From Cladorrhinum sp. PSN259 (taxonomy: Eukaryota > Ascomycota > Sordariomycetes > Sordariales > Podosporaceae), in assembly GCA_033725935.1 (NCBI GenBank), contig MU867062.1, positions 806,001 to 870,000 of the forward strand: DNA of 64,000 bases, in the 5' to 3' direction. Made by a program: the position numbers and the translations under genes. Shown here in pieces: positions 1 to 13,178 of the stretch (positions are counted from its first letter, which is position 1; the number at the start of each line of letters is the position of its first letter). The notes beneath the pieces are model-generated. The model had not been told where the DNA came from. It saw only the letters and a program-made list of their open reading frames with translations, and did no database searches.

Positions 1-47
1 GCTTCCCTGATACCTGTGAGGTATTCTTGTCGCCAGTCGGCGGCCAT
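1..47 (-). CDS. 5' end of an unknown gene, cut by the window edge
   Basis: Reading the minus strand from position 47, an ATG in a good context (tacc before it, G after it) opens a frame that stays open to the window edge. It gives 15 complete residues beginning MAADWRQEYL. The composition (Trp, Gln, Glu, Tyr, Leu) looks like a real amino terminus rather than chance sequence. It would be divergent from VPS16, sharing the roughly 350-bp gap between them. The family cannot be named from so few residues. The start could also be that of a short upstream exon. Confidence 0.5.
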   Translation of the reverse strand, partial: MAADWRQEYLTGIRE

Positions 48-401
48 GGTAGATGGGTGATAAATCTGTGTGAGAGAGATATTACAAAAAAGGAAAGAAG
101 AGCAAAGGAGAAGCTGGGACCTTGAACCTTACGGAAATGGATGATGCAGTCGGATAAGCCCTGGGCGGGTTCAACCCCGCGACTGACTGCCCACCTTCTA
201 AGTCTAGGTCTGACAGGGGGCTTGCCCGGCACCCGACTGCCTGGCTTGGTTCTTGTGGAGCGACACAGTGCGAGGCGCCTCGTCACCCAACCGCGTGGCC
301 GCTAACAACAGGAGCCTGGGCAAGTGAGAAGCTCCAATTCATCAGAGCTTCACAGCGACCACCACAAGAGACACACTCGAATCGACATGAAGATATGATA
401 C
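48..401. other. Intergenic gap between divergent genes
   Basis: This 354-bp stretch lies between the truncated minus-strand gene and VPS16 and presumably holds both promoters. A GC-rich inverted repeat (gcgggttcaaccccgc, about 169-184) superficially resembles a tRNA T-arm. No cloverleaf can be built around it. Confidence 0.5.
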
Positions 402-3153
402 ATGATGGACGTCGCTCATCCAACTGCAGGCTGGGAACAGCTTGGTGAGCGCTTTTACCGCAAAACCCAGCTTTATACCCAAGTATTTGATGTGAGCTTG
501 GACCTTGATAATTACATTGTTGTTGGAGCTCCCTACAGCGGTGCTATAGGTGAGTGGATGCTCCCTGTTGGGTACAATCCCCAAATCCCGCCTCCTGACA
601 GTATCAACAGCTCTGTATCGCGATGAGGACAAGCTGGTGGCATTTCAACCAACCAAAGCCTCCAAGCCCAGCATCGACATTTATAGTTGCGCCGGGAAAC
701 CTATTCAGTCTATCCCATGGGACAAGGGTTCCATCAAGGGCCTCGGATGGTCTGAGGACGAGAAGCTCCTAGTTGTCACCGCCGACGGCACCGTGAGATG
801 TTACTATGGCCTGCAGACTGAGTTCACTCAGTTCTCCCTGGGGAATGGCGCCGAGGAGGCGGGTGTAAAATCATGCAAGTTTTACAACCACGGACTTGTT
901 GCGCTTCTGGCCAACAACGCTCTCATCGCAGTTTCATCATATGATGAGCCCCGTCCAAAGCTTCTAGCCGCGCCTCCTGAGGGCTATGTTTACTCCTGGA
1001 GTCTTATTCCACCAGCCTACACGAACTCGCGCTCAGTTGAAGTGCTGCTGAGCATCAACCAGACTGTCTACGTTTCTGATGCCTCGGAGTGTGAGGATCG
1101 CTTCCTTGATATTGGCCCATTTACCCATATCGGCGTCTCACCAAACGGCAAGTTTGTGGCCTTGTACACACAGAACGGAAAGGTCCACGTTATTACTAGT
1201 GACTTCCAGGAGCGTCTCAGCGAGCATGATTCAAAGTCCAAGATTCCCCCAAAGTACTTTGAGTGGTGTGGCAACGATGCTGTTGTTATTGCTTGGGAAG
1301 ATGAGGTTCATTTGGTTGGACCAAATGGGGCAGTGGCTAGGTTCTACTACGACAATGGTCGAGTCCATCTTCTTCCTGGTGAGTGTTTTCCTTGTCTAAC
1401 AAAATGCTTTTCTAACACACGAGTAGACTACGATGGAGTCAGAATCATAGCCAATGACACCTGCGACTTTCTTCAAAAGGTTCCAGATGTCATTGACGAG
1501 GTTTTCAGACTCGGCACTGACTCACCAGCGTCGATCCTCCTAGATGCTGTTGAGCAGCTCGAAATGCAATCACCAAAGGCAGATGACAACATCCAATTGA
1601 TAAGGCCTCACCTTGTCGAGGCTGTTGATACCTGCGTTAATGCTGCCGGCCAGGAGTTCAGCCACCACTGGCAGAAACAACTTCTTAGGGCCGCTTCCTT
1701 TGGCAAGTCCGTTCTTGACATATACAACAGCGATGACTTTGTTGATATGTGCGAGACCTTGCGTGTTCTCAATGCCGTCCGCTTCTTTGAGATTGGTTTG
1801 CCCTTATCTTATGAGCAGTATCAACGTCTCACACCATCCGGACTCATAAGTAGGCTTTTAAACCGCCACGAATATCTTTTAGCTCTTCGGATTGCTTGGT
1901 ATCTTCGCCTCCCAACAGACAAGATCTTTGTCCACTGGGCTACGGCCAAGGTCAAGGTCGGCAGCGATGACGACGATACCACCTGCCGAAAAATCGTTGA
2001 GAAACTGTCTGGCAAACCCGGCATCTCCTTTGAGTCGATTGCCCGTGCAGCCTACGATGAAGGGAGAGGACGTCTCGCCACTGAACTGCTAAATCACGAA
2101 CCAAGAGCCGGCCGTCAAGTCCCCTTGCTCCTCAGCATGGAGGAAGACGAGCTCGCGCTCGACAAAGCAATTGAAAGCGGTGACACCGACCTCGTATACT
2201 TCGTCCTCTACCAACTCAGACGCAAACTCCCCCTCGCGACATTTTTTCGCGTCATCAATAGCAGACCGACAGCCACAGCACTAGTCGAGGCATCGGCCCG
2301 TAATGGAGACGGCGATGGCTACGAAGACACCGCCTTGCTCAAAGATCTCTACTACCAAGACGACCGCCGGCTGGATGGTGCTTCCGTTTTCGTTCGCGAG
2401 GCACTCAGACAGCCAGAGAGCCGAACAGCGGCAGACAAGCTCGTGCTTGCTGCGAAGTTGTTGTCAGATAACTCAAGAGAGAATGCCTTTGAACTGGGTG
2501 CGTTGAAGGAAGCGACTACGCTGTTGCACATGCAAGCCGCGTTTGAAAGAGATCTTAAGGATAACTTTACGGGCTTGTCAGTGAATCAGACCATGTTTAA
2601 GTTGATTAGACTGGGGTATAATGGGAAGGCGAAGAAGATTCAGAGCGAGTTTAAGGTTCCGGAGAGGGTGGCTTGGTGGATTAGGTGTGTTTTACATCCT
2701 CAACCCAGTCTTTTGAGGGTGCAGTATTGACATGTGTTGGGTGAATGTAGGCTTCAAGCTCTCGTTGCGAAGCGAGACTGGAATGAGATAGAAGAGATTT
2801 CCAAACAGCGGAAGAGCCCGATTGGGTGGGAGGTATGTATTTTTTTGGATCATCTTCTCTCAATCCCGCTATTTCGTCTAACATGCTGACTATTGTAATA
2901 GCCATTCTACAACCAAGTCCTCCAAGCAGGTAATCCGCGCCTCGCAGCTCTCTTCATCCCGAAATGTACGGGTCTCGAGCAGGGACAATCTGTTGCCATG
3001 TACGAGAAGTGTGGGATGCGCGTGAAAGCAGCCGAGGAAGCCGTGAAGATCAAAGATGTCGAGTCGTGGAATAGGCTGTTGGAGGCTGCAGGGCGGGGGA
3101 CAAACGAGGGGAGGGAGATTGAGAGGATTGGTATGGCTGTGTTTAAGAAGTGA
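402..3153 (+). CDS. VPS16: Vacuolar protein sorting-associated protein 16 (HOPS/CORVET core subunit)
   Basis: Five exons are inferred: 402-549, 602-1378, 1427-2684, 2751-2832 and 2902-3153. Together they encode 838 residues, close to the usual Vps16 length. The N-terminal half is the Vps16 beta-propeller region, with stretches such as ALYRDEDKLVAF and SPNGKFVALYT. It is followed by the alpha-solenoid Vps16_C region, with FESIARAAYDEGRGRLATEL and GDTDLVYFVLYQLRRKLP. In yeast and animals Vps16 is the core to which Vps33 binds in the HOPS and CORVET tethering complexes on vacuole and endosome membranes. The start at 402 gives MMDVAHPTAGWEQLGERFYR, which fits the family. The first acceptor is ambiguous (601 or 610); both keep frame. 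Intron 2 is 48 nt, stop-free and a multiple of three. The gene is convergent with the hydrolase gene at 4017-6821. Confidence 0.95.
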
Positions 3154-4016
3154 TTTTAAGCAGGTGGTTTTTATTGTTTTATCATCTTATATATTCTCTG
3201 GATATTTCTAGTTTGTTGTGTTGTGTTGTGTTGTTGAAATGGCGCGCAAGCGGCCGGGGCAAGGTGCAGTTAGATGGTCTTTTTTTGGAGGGGGTTTTTT
3301 TTTAAACTTGGCTGTGATGAGATGCAACATTTGATATATCATTCATCCACTCTAACCTCCCCAAGTAATCTAGAGTCGATTCAGTCTAGGATGAAGCCTC
3401 ATCTTCTGCCGTGATAGGCACCTCATACAGCTCTATTTGCGTATATGTTGGGGTCATATAAAGAAGAAGTCGCCCGATATTCTCATTTATTACGTTCGCC
3501 ACGAGGCTCTCCCGGTTGACTTAGAATCATCTGTTCGTATTTTGTGATATTGTATATATTTCATCTTCACAGCTCATTTCCTCTGTCCTGTTCTACCTAT
3601 CTAGGGGCACTGTTGCCTGATATCTGCCCGTCTACTCTCCACGTCTCTCATCCCCTCATCTCTCAATGTGTAATCTCTTTCTTGACGCCATAAACCCCAG
3701 CATAAGACTTAAAAACATAACATCGGCAAAATAATATATATCCTCTCCTCTTCCAACTCCCTTTGTCTCCTCTTGCGAGTCACAAAAGACGTGCATAATG
3801 AAATGAAAACAAACATCGCTCTAAACAGCAAAAGTCCCGTGCCATCCGAACGAACTCCCTTGCCCCGAACCCAGCAAATATCCCCGATGACCATGCAAAA
3901 GAAAACAAAAGGAATTAAAGGGCATAATGAAAACGCAGACCAAGAACACCACATAGAAACACAAAAGGCAACGTCAAAGTCAATCCCTCATCACCCATAT
4001 TCTCGCTCCCGCTCAC
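3154..4016. other. Intergenic region between convergent genes
   Basis: This stretch of about 860 bp holds the 3' ends of VPS16 and of the hydrolase gene. It is AT-rich, with a pentanucleotide TGTTG run and polypurine/polypyrimidine tracts. I see no gene in it. Confidence 0.6.
3214..3234 (+). repeat. TGTTG pentanucleotide microsatellite
   Basis: About four copies of TGTTG lie just downstream of the VPS16 stop, probably within its 3' untranslated region. This is a short simple repeat with no obvious function. Confidence 0.6.
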
Positions 4017-6821
4017 CTAAAGCTTACTCCTCACAGCTTCCAACCGGTACTTGACGTCCTTCAACGCTTTCGTAACCGGCTTCCAATCATCAAACTGCCT
4101 CACCAACTCTGCGGTCTCGTCACTCAACTCGGTCTTTACAAAGTCCTCTTCCAGCAGCCCGCGCATGATCCAAGGTAAGTGATACGGATTAGGATTGGCC
4201 AGTCCTGACGTGTTTCTGTGGTGAATCTCGCACTCTACCTTTTGAGTTATGTCGGTGGTTTCCAAGGCGTGCATGATTGCTAGGTCGTATACGGCCCCAT
4301 CGTCGTATAGCCTTGAGTGTCCCTCGCCAGAATAGAGACTTCCAGCTAAGGGTGTAGAGAGTTCTCTGATGAGGCCGTGGTCTGACACTCCTAGGTTCCG
4401 CAATTTGAGCGCAAAGCCTACAAGGTGAGCGATGAAATCCGGTGCGTGGATACGGCCGTCGATGAATGCCGCTCGGAATATGTAGGGGTGGTGTGCAGGG
4501 GCGTAAATAGCAGACTATTTCAAGAAGTCAGTAACAGCCAAGTACGGATAGACAAAGGGTAACGTACCTCCAAAGGAACCAACTGATCATCAATACTACC
4601 CACATACGTAATCCTAGCCCCATAGTCTAAACACACCTTCACCGACGCTTCCAACCTCTGAGAAACCTCGCTCCCAGGATCAGCAAAAGCCCACAGTTCC
4701 GCAGCAGACCCCATCAAATACCCCATACTACTCCTCGTATAATCTGGAAACGGCCCCAGAGACACACCCGCCATAGCACAAACTCCTACCTTGGCACCTG
4801 TAACAACTCCCATCTCAATCAACTTTGCCAGCAGCATAATGCTGACTGGTACACCCTGTGAGTGGCACCCAATCAGAATGAAATCTGCACTCCTGATCTG
4901 GTCAATCCAATTAAGCAAAAGCTTCCACAAATTCTCTACCCGCTCGGCTATCTTGCCCTCTCCCTCGAGTGCGACTTTCTCGATCTCGCAATCCTGGCAG
5001 CCATGACTGTCCGCCCACCTCCTAATGGCTTCAGCGCTGTGGTTGGCGAACTTTATAGATGTCCCTGTCGGTTGACCAATCATTGGGCGCAGGTAATTAG
5101 CTGGGAAAAGGCCGTGAACGCCTATGGCGATTGCTTTTTTTAATTTTGGCGTTTCTTTAGTCAGATAAACGTGTTTAGCGGGTGTCTGTTGTCCTCTAAG
5201 CAGCAATCGGGTGATCTGCTTGACGATCGAGGGATTCTCCTTCAGTTTGTAAGTGCTATTGAATGATGGCAACACAAGACTGGGAGTCGAAGCCTTCGCC
5301 GGCGTTTTAGGGGCTGCAGACTTTCCTGCTACTGCTGCTGGCTCTGCTTTTGTTGGAGTTTCCGGCCGCGAGGGAGCGATTTCCTCAACGTCCATTGAGC
5401 TCGGACGGTCTAGTTTCGTCCTTCTCAGCGATGCTGGCTTAGATGATGAGGCAGCAGCAGCCTTGATCTGGTCTTCCTTCTTTGCTGATTTTGAAGAGTC
5501 TTCCTTCTTTATTGTTTTTCCGGAATCCTCCCTGTGGCTAGATGCTATCGACGGCTCCTTGGGAGGACTACCCTTGAACTCCATCGAGTTCTGTCTCATC
5601 GGGCGATTCTGGGAGCTCTCGCCCATAACTGCGAGCTGGCCCTGATCATTTTGTTGAGTGTTTTTCGTGCTAGAAGCGGACCCTGTGTCGCGAGACCAAA
5701 ACGCCCAAGTAGAGCCTGCCTTCGGAGCTGGTGAAGGGGTTGCCTCTATTGGTGGCGCATCCTCCATTGCCACATGCTCGGGTTCCTTTGCTGGCAAAGA
5801 AGCGGTTTCTGGTTCTGTAGATACCGCCTCTTGCTGATTTTGTGTGTTCTGAGGTCCTGGCTGAGAAGGTGCGGGCTTGCCAGACCATGACCATAACCAT
5901 GAGCCTGCGGATACAGCTCTCTGTTTATTTTGTGTTAGGGGCTGCCCATTCGGGGCCTCGGCCCTTTCCGGAGTTGGCTGCTCTGCTTGCGGTTTTTTCA
6001 CCAGCTCAGATGGCTTTGCCTCGGTAGGTTGTGGAACGATAGCCTTAGAGGAAGGGGCTTCCTGAACAGGCGCTGCATCTGTAGAAGTGAGAGGCTGAGT
6101 CTCGGCACCCTGTGAGTTTGGTGATTTTCCCCACCACCCTCCCAGCCATGTTGAAGTTGGCCTCTGTGGTGTTGATTCCGCCTGAGTCTTTGGAGGTGAC
6201 TCTGTGGGCTGTTCCTCGGCTTCTTCGGGCGTTATCTCCGATGAACCTTTGGTATCGACATCTTGTTGCTTCGGGGATTCGGCCTTTGGGGCATTGGGGA
6301 CTCGAGACTCGTCATGTTGACCGTCTCTGCTCATGGCGTCGGGGGACTTCTTTGTATCGATCTCGAAACGACTAAAGTCGGCTGTTGCCTTGGGCTTCGA
6401 GGTTCCACCTAATATCGTCTCGCGCGCAACAACGGCTGTCGATGCAAGTGCTTTCCGTGGCAAGGATCCATACCAGCTTTTGGTTTTGTTCACCTGTGGC
6501 CAGTTAGCATCGGAGAGTATTGCGTCAAAGGTGGCGCGTGTGGAGAGTGGCCCAATCGCGTACCTGTTTAGAGCCCGGCGCGGAGGCGGGGGTGGAATCA
6601 CCACTGCCCTTCGGGTTCGAATTTCGTGGAGAAGGCTGACTCGGGGCTGGGATGGATATCGGGGTGGCCAGCGAGGCGGTCGGGCCCCTACTGGCAGAGC
6701 GTGCCTGAGACGACGGGGACGGCGATGATGAGTGCGACTGGGGCTGCATGGCTGTGGGCTTTGAAGAAGGGGTCTCTTCCGGAACAGCAGGGTTCGGCTT
6801 CGCCCTCTTTCGGGGGGCCAT
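4017..6821 (-). CDS. Large alpha/beta-hydrolase of the yeast YML020W type
   Basis: Three exons on the minus strand (6821-6564, 6493-4568, 4514-4017) encode 893 residues. The first roughly 430 residues are Pro/Ser/Thr/Gln-rich and probably disordered; they contain repeated TSTWLGGWWGKSP, SAGSWLWSWSGKP and STWAFWSRDTG Trp-rich motifs. The rest is a compact enzyme-like domain. It holds the nucleophile elbow CHSQG near residue 630, an acidic GSIDDQLVPLES segment near 720, and HHP near 738, consistent with a Ser-Asp-His triad in a lipase-like fold. The second intron splits this last region, joining LVPLE to SAIYAPAHHPYIFRAAFIDG. The domain resembles the uncharacterised yeast protein YML020W by my recollection of its motifs; I have not aligned it. 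Substrate and location are unknown. The start at 6821 is the first ATG of the open exon. Divergent from RRP5. Confidence 0.8.
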
Positions 6822-7741
6822 TATTAAACGGTCAGTCGAAGATCAAATAGTGAAGGTGGTTGTTTGTTGTCGGTCTGCAGGTTTGCGTGGCCGTGACCAA
6901 AGCGACGCTTCCACCTGGCTTAAGCTCGTTGGGGTGCCAAAGGACGGTACGTCATCCGCTAGAGGTTTAGCGGTTGGGGATGCCGCAGAACAACGACGGG
7001 AGCCCAGGCCCGGATTTAAAAGTGCAGGTCCGAGTCTTGGCTGGACACCTGGATCAATGTATTCAGGAGATATCTATCTTCGGACCGAGAAATAGAAGAT
7101 GTCACTGTGAGAGTGAAAGTAGTGGTCGCTTTCACATGTATAAACTCAAACCATGGAGCCTGGGACCTGGGATTGCGATGCCGAGAACCGTTACCCGCAA
7201 CCGGCATCCAAAGACTTAGACCACGTGGAAGAGAGTGCCTAGAAACCGTCGAGATGTCCATAGATTCAGAATTAAAAATCATGGCTACCTACTAAAGTTT
7301 AAACAAATATTAGAAACGGGATTGTTTTTATCCAAATATGAATCATCCCCATGATTTGGCTACTTAAAAGATGGGATGGAAGGTGTTCGCCGTCGCATTG
7401 AAAGTGTTTGGCAATGGCCCAGAAACTCGGGAGAGCTCGGACGCTTCAGCAGTGGATGGCAGCCTGGGTGGATGGTGGATGGACATCCCGCCTCGGCAGA
7501 AACCCCCAGACCAGGATGGCATACCCACCCCACCTTCACCGCCCTGCAGCATTGCTTATCGATAAAGATATCCCAGCCAAGGGACCCGCTAGAAATTTTT
7601 GTGGCAGCTCTGGCTGCAGGCTCCAGATGGGAGGAATCGATTTTGGAGAACCTTGAAAGTCTGTAAAACAAGCAACTTGGACACGCATTCGCAGTCGCAG
7701 TGCTGTCCAATTGCACCACTACATATATACATAATTAAAAT
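6822..7741. other. Bidirectional promoter region (hydrolase / RRP5)
   Basis: This 920-bp gap lies between the starts of two divergent genes. Several short open frames occur, but none has a recognisable product or splice context. I see no RNA gene. Confidence 0.6.
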
Positions 7742-10700
7742 ATGGGTTCCTTAAAAAGAAAGGAAGGGCCTGGAGGTTCCAGCGCCCCCAAATCAACAAA
7801 ACCGACGACCGATGCGCGACCAACAAAAAGGGCGAAAGCGAGCGGCGATTCAGCAAAAGATACGACCAAGAAGGAGTCCAAGCCAGCAGCTGCTCCTGCT
7901 TCAGCATTGATTAAAGAGGAAGAGCCTCTGTTCCCCAGAGGTGGTGCAAGCGTCTTGACGCCTCTCGAACAAAAGCAAATTCAAATTCAAGCAAGAAAAG
8001 ATGTCTTGTTTGAAGAGGCTTCCGCCAAAAAGAAGGGAGGAGATAAGGAGGGAAAAAAGAAGAAGCGAAAGTCAAAAAACAAGGAGGAAGACACAAAGGC
8101 CACCAAGGATGCGGATTCAGTGAAGGTTGAGAGTTTGAACTTCAAGGTAGGGGAATTTCGAAAAGGTATTTGTCGGCCTGTCTTGCTAACAAGCTGCAGC
8201 GTCTGGTCAAGGGTTCTCTAGTCCTCGGTACTGTCAGCGCCATTAACCCCCTAGATATCGCGATCGCGCTGCCCAACAACCTTGTCGGTCATGTTTCGAT
8301 TACAGCCATTTCCGAGACCCTGACCCAGAAATTAGAAGCAAGCGCGAACAATGAGGATGCAGAGGAATCCGGCGATGATGAGGATAGCGATATCGACCTC
8401 CAGAGCATGTTCCGTTTGGGTCAATATGTGCGCGCCTATGTGGTATCAACCATGGATGAGGAGGCTCTTGGAAAGCCTAAGCGCCATATCGAGTTGTCCC
8501 TAATACCAGCACACGCGAACTCCGGCATGAACGAGCAGGATGTTGTGGAGAATAGCACTATCATGGCATCAGTTGTCAGTGTCGAAGACCATGGTTTTGT
8601 CATGGATGTCGGCATTGCCGATTCCAAGATCAAGGGCTTCTTACCGCGCAAGCAGCTGGATAAGAGCATTCCGCAGGAGGGTGTTCAGCCAGGCTGTGTC
8701 CTTCTCTGCGTCGCAACTGGCAAGGCTTCCAATGGCAAGGTTGTCCAGCTTTCTACCCTGGAGGACAGACTCGGCAGCACGAAATACCACCCATCTACAG
8801 CCACCACCATCGATTCATACCTCCCGGGTACGGCTGCCGATATCCTGGTGTCTGAGGTTTCCCAGCATGGTATCGTTGGCAAGCTGATGGGTTCTCTGGA
8901 TGTGACTGCCGATCTTGTTCACTCAGGTGCCGGCCCTGACGGTGTCGATATTGAAGAGAAGTACAAGGTGGGATCACGCCTGAAGGCAAGAATTATCTGT
9001 ACCTTCCCGGCTGCTAAGCATCCCAAGCTCGGTGTTTCTATCCTGTCCCATGTGCTTTCATTGAAGCCCAAGATGGCCAGCAAGGACGGCCAGGTAGTGT
9101 CACCAGTAGATATTCTTCGCCATTCTACCACCGTCGAGAAGTGCACAGTCCAGAGGGTTGAGCCCGAGATCGGACTCTATGTCGATGTTGGCGTCGAAGG
9201 TGTCCCTGGTTTCGTCCATATCTCTAAGGTCAAGGACGGCAAGGTGGATTCACTTTTCGAGACCAGCGGCCCTTACAAGGTTGGCTCAGTTCACACCGGA
9301 CGTGTGATTGGCTACAACTCTTTTGATGGAATGTACCTTTTGTCCATGGAGAAGTCTATCTTGGAGCAGCCATTCCTACGGATCGAGGATATCCCAGTTG
9401 GTGTTGTGGTTCCCGGTGTTGTCGAGAAGCTCGTTGTCAACCAGGCTGGTCTTGGTGGCCTAATTGTCAAGATCTCCGAAGGCATCTCTGGCCTCGTCCC
9501 CGAAATGCATCTTGCCGATGTCCACCTCCAGCACCCCGAAAGGAAGTTCAAGGAGGGAATGAAGGTCAAGACCCGTGTTCTTTCTACCAACCCAGCGAGG
9601 CATCAAGTGCGCCTTACGCTGAAGAAGACCTTGGTGAACTCCGATGCCTTGCCGGTCAAGTCTTACGACGAGCTTGCCGTTGGTCTACAGGCTTACGGTA
9701 CCATCATCAATATTCTGGAGAAGGGCGCAATCGTTCAGTTCTATGGTCGATTGCGCGGTTTCCTTCCTCTTTCTGAGATGAGTGAAGCATATATCCATGA
9801 CCCCAAGGAGCATTTCCGCGTGGGTCAAACTGTGAGCGTGTATGTGCTCAGCTTCGACCCCGAGGAGAACAGGATGATTATTTCCTGCAAGGATCCTTCA
9901 GCTTTCGGCTTCGACAAGCAACTCGCTCTAAAGAAGCTTCAGATCGGTGATCTGGTCTCTGCCAAGGTTACTCAAAAGACCGAGGATGACATTTTTGTTG
10001 AGCTTGTCGAGGGCTCGTTGAAGGCGATTCTCCCAGTAATGCATCTTACCGATAAGTCTGTCAGCAAGACGCAGTCGGCGCTCAAGAAGATCCATGTCAA
10101 CCAGACTTTGACAGAGCTTGTTGTCCTTGAGAAGAACGAAAGCCGACGGTCCATCACTCTTTCTCACAAGCCAAGCCTCGTTCAGGCCAGCAAGGAAGGA
10201 AAACTTCTCTCTAGCGTCGATAAGGCGCGTGTGGGCGATGAGGTGCCTGGCTTCATCCGTAGTACCACTGCTACCGCTGCGTTTGTGCAATTTGCTGCGA
10301 AGCTCACTGCTCTTCTTCCTAAATCCAAGATTCCTAAGGGGGATCAGGACAAGCCTGGCTTTGGATTTCACAAGACCCAATCTGTTCTTGTTAAGATTGT
10401 CAATGTTGACAGAGATCTCAGCAGACTGGTGGTTGCCATCCCATCAACTGTCGAAGAGGTCACGGAGCCTGCCAAGCCGGTAGACAACGCTGTGAACGCC
10501 CTGGATGAGTCCATCAAGTCAGTCGAGGATCTCACCATTGGCAAGCTCACTAAGGCGAGAGTGAAGTCTGCCAAGGAAACCCAGATCAACGTTGATATTG
10601 CCGACAACATCCAGGGACGTATTGACGTGTCCCAAGTGTTCGACAAGTGGGAAGATATCAAAGATCCCAAGAGACCTCTGAAGTCGTTCAAGACCAACGA

Positions 10701-13178
10701 TATAATCCAGGTCCGCGTTCTCGGCATTCACGATGCTCGCAACCACATGTACCTTCCAATCTCTCATCGCTCCAGCCACTCTGTCCTCGAACTCACTGCC
10801 AAGCCGAGTGATCTCAAGGAGGATGCCGCTGCTGAGGAGCTTTCTTACAGCAAGTTGGAAGAGGGCTCCACGCACCTCGGCTTTGTGAATAACGTCGCTC
10901 AGACTCATATCTGGGTGAACCTGTCGCCCAATGTCCGTGGCCGCATTAGCGCCGTTGAACTTTCCGACGATCTGTCAAAGCTCCAGGACATCTCAAAGAG
11001 CTTCCCTGTTGGATCCGCCCTCAAGGTCCGTGTCTTGTCCGCCGATGCAGAGAAGAAGCGCCTTGATCTCTCCGCCCGCACCCCTGGCACTGAGAACCAG
11101 ATGAGCTGGGAGAAGATCAAGCAGGGCATGGTCCTGCCCGGCAAGGTCACCAAGGTCAACGACAGACAAGTCTTCGTCAAGCTCAGCGACACCGTTGCTG
11201 GGCCTGTGGCATTGGCTGATCTTGCAGATGACTACGATGAAGCAAACCCGCTCAAGCACTCCAAGCACGAAATCGTCCGGGTCGCTATCGTCGATGTCGA
11301 TAAGAGCAACAAGAGACTGAGACTGTCCATGAGACCTTCTCGAGTTCTCAGCTCTACTCTTCCCGTCACTGATAAAGAGATCACCAAGAACACCACGCTC
11401 GCAGTCGGTGACATTGTTCGTGGCTTTGTGAAGAACGTTGCTGATAAGGGTCTATTCGTTGCCCTTGGCGGTGATGTTGTGGCTCTCGTGCAGATCAGGA
11501 ACCTCTCCGACTCGTACCTCAAGGACTGGAAGGAGCACTACCAGATTGATCAGGTTGTAAAGGGTCGTATCACCTCGGTGTCTGAGGGCCGTACCGAGAT
11601 GAGCTTGAAGCCATCAGTTGTTGACAAGGACTATGTCCCTCTTCTTACTATGGCTGATCTCAAGGAGGGCCAGATTGTCACTGGCAAGGTTCGCAAGGTT
11701 GAGGAGTTTGGTGCCTTCATTGATATCGATGGTTCTGCCAACTTGTCTGGCCTTTGCCATCGCAGTGAAATGGCCGACAGGGCGATCAAGGACGCTAAGA
11801 CTCTTTACAACGAAGGCGATCTTGTCAAGGCCCGTGTTCTCAAGGTTGACAGCAAGGCAAAGCGCATCAACCTCGGCTTGAAGCCATCATACTTCAAGGA
11901 TGATGACGACATGGATGTTGACAGTGATGACGCCGGTGCACCTCTTGAGAGTGATGAGGACAGCGATGACGATGAGGACGAGGAGATGAGCGACGCCGGT
12001 GGTGTCGTCATCAGCACTGGCGCCAACACTGCTCATGATGATTCGGAAGATGACGAAGACGTTGAAATGACCGAAGTCCAAGAAGGCATCAAGGGTCTTG
12101 AGACTGGTGGCTTCGACTGGAACGGTAACGCTCTGGATGCCGACGACAAGGCTGCGGTTGGCGACGCAGAAGCGCCAAGCAAGAAGAAGCGCCGTGAGCC
12201 TCAAGTCCAGGTTGACAAGACCGCTCAGCTGGACGTCAACGGACCGCAGACCACCGATGACTACGAGCGTTTGCTCATGGGTCAGCCCAACTCATCCCAG
12301 CTCTGGATTGCCTACATGGCGTTCAAGATGCAGATCAGCGACCTGAGCAGCGCAAGAGAGGTCGCTAAGCGTGCTGTCAAGACGATCAACATCAAGGAGG
12401 AAACTGACAAGTTGAATGTATGGATCGCATACCTCAACTTGGAGGTTGCCTATGGTACCGAGGAGTCTGTAGAGGAAGTGTTCAAAGAGGCCTGCACCTA
12501 CAACGATGACCAGGAGGTGCATGAACGTCTTGCTAGCATTTATATTCAATCTGGCAAGCTCAAGGTACGTTTTCTGTTTCCACGCCCCTATTCTAATATC
12601 AGTGTATACTGACCCCCACCCAGGAAGCGGAGGACCTCTTCGAGAAGATCGTAAAGAAATATGGCTCAAAATCACCAGAAGTATGGATCAACTACGCCCA
12701 CTTCCTCCACGCAAAAGCCAACCAGCCGGAACGCGCTCGCGCACTCGTCAAGCGCGCTACTCAGTCCCTCGGCACCGCTACGCACATCAACCTCGCCCTT
12801 CTACCCAAGTTCGCTGCCCTTGAGTTCCGTTCCCCCAACGGTGACCGCGAAATGGGTCGCACCTTATTCGCCCAACTACTTGAGGTATACCCCAAGAAGT
12901 TTGATCTCTGGAACCAGTTCATGGATCTGGAGATGAGTGCAGAGGGAGGAGTAGACAAGGCCCAGGTTAGGGATTTGTTTGATAGAGGGTCTAAGGCCAA
13001 GGGTTTGAAGGCCAAGCAGGCCAAGAGCTGGTTTAGACGGTGGGCTCAGTGGGAAGAGAAGAATGGGGATAAGAAGTCAAGGGAGAGGGTCAGTGCCAAG
13101 GCGCAGGAGTGGGCTAGGATGGCGGGTGAGAGGAAGAAGGCTGCTGAGAATGCTGGCGAGGAGGAGGATGAGGAGTAA
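7742..13178 (+). CDS. RRP5: rRNA biogenesis protein RRP5 (S1 and HAT repeats)
   Basis: Three exons (7742-8146, 8200-12564, 12624-13178) encode 1,773 residues, the usual size for Rrp5. The order is typical. There is a Lys-rich nuclear N-terminus, then a long array of S1 RNA-binding repeats from about residue 136 to 1360. An acidic linker follows at about 1362-1425 with the motif GLETGGFDWNG. HAT repeats follow from about 1480 (YERLLMGQPNSSQLWIAYMA, VWINYAHFLHAKANQPERAR, KSWFRRWAQWEEKNGD). Rrp5 acts in the nucleolus and is needed for both 40S and 60S pre-ribosome assembly; the S1 array binds pre-rRNA and the HAT part serves 18S processing. Codon use is strongly biased (AAG, GTC, CTC), which suggests high expression. 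Introns of 53 and 59 bp have normal GT...AG ends. Convergent with the gene at 15337-16926. Confidence 0.97.

Noticed and set aside
160..190. tRNA T-arm-like GCGGGTTCAACCCCGC
   Set aside because: A simple inverted repeat; no D-arm, anticodon arm or acceptor stem can be paired around it.
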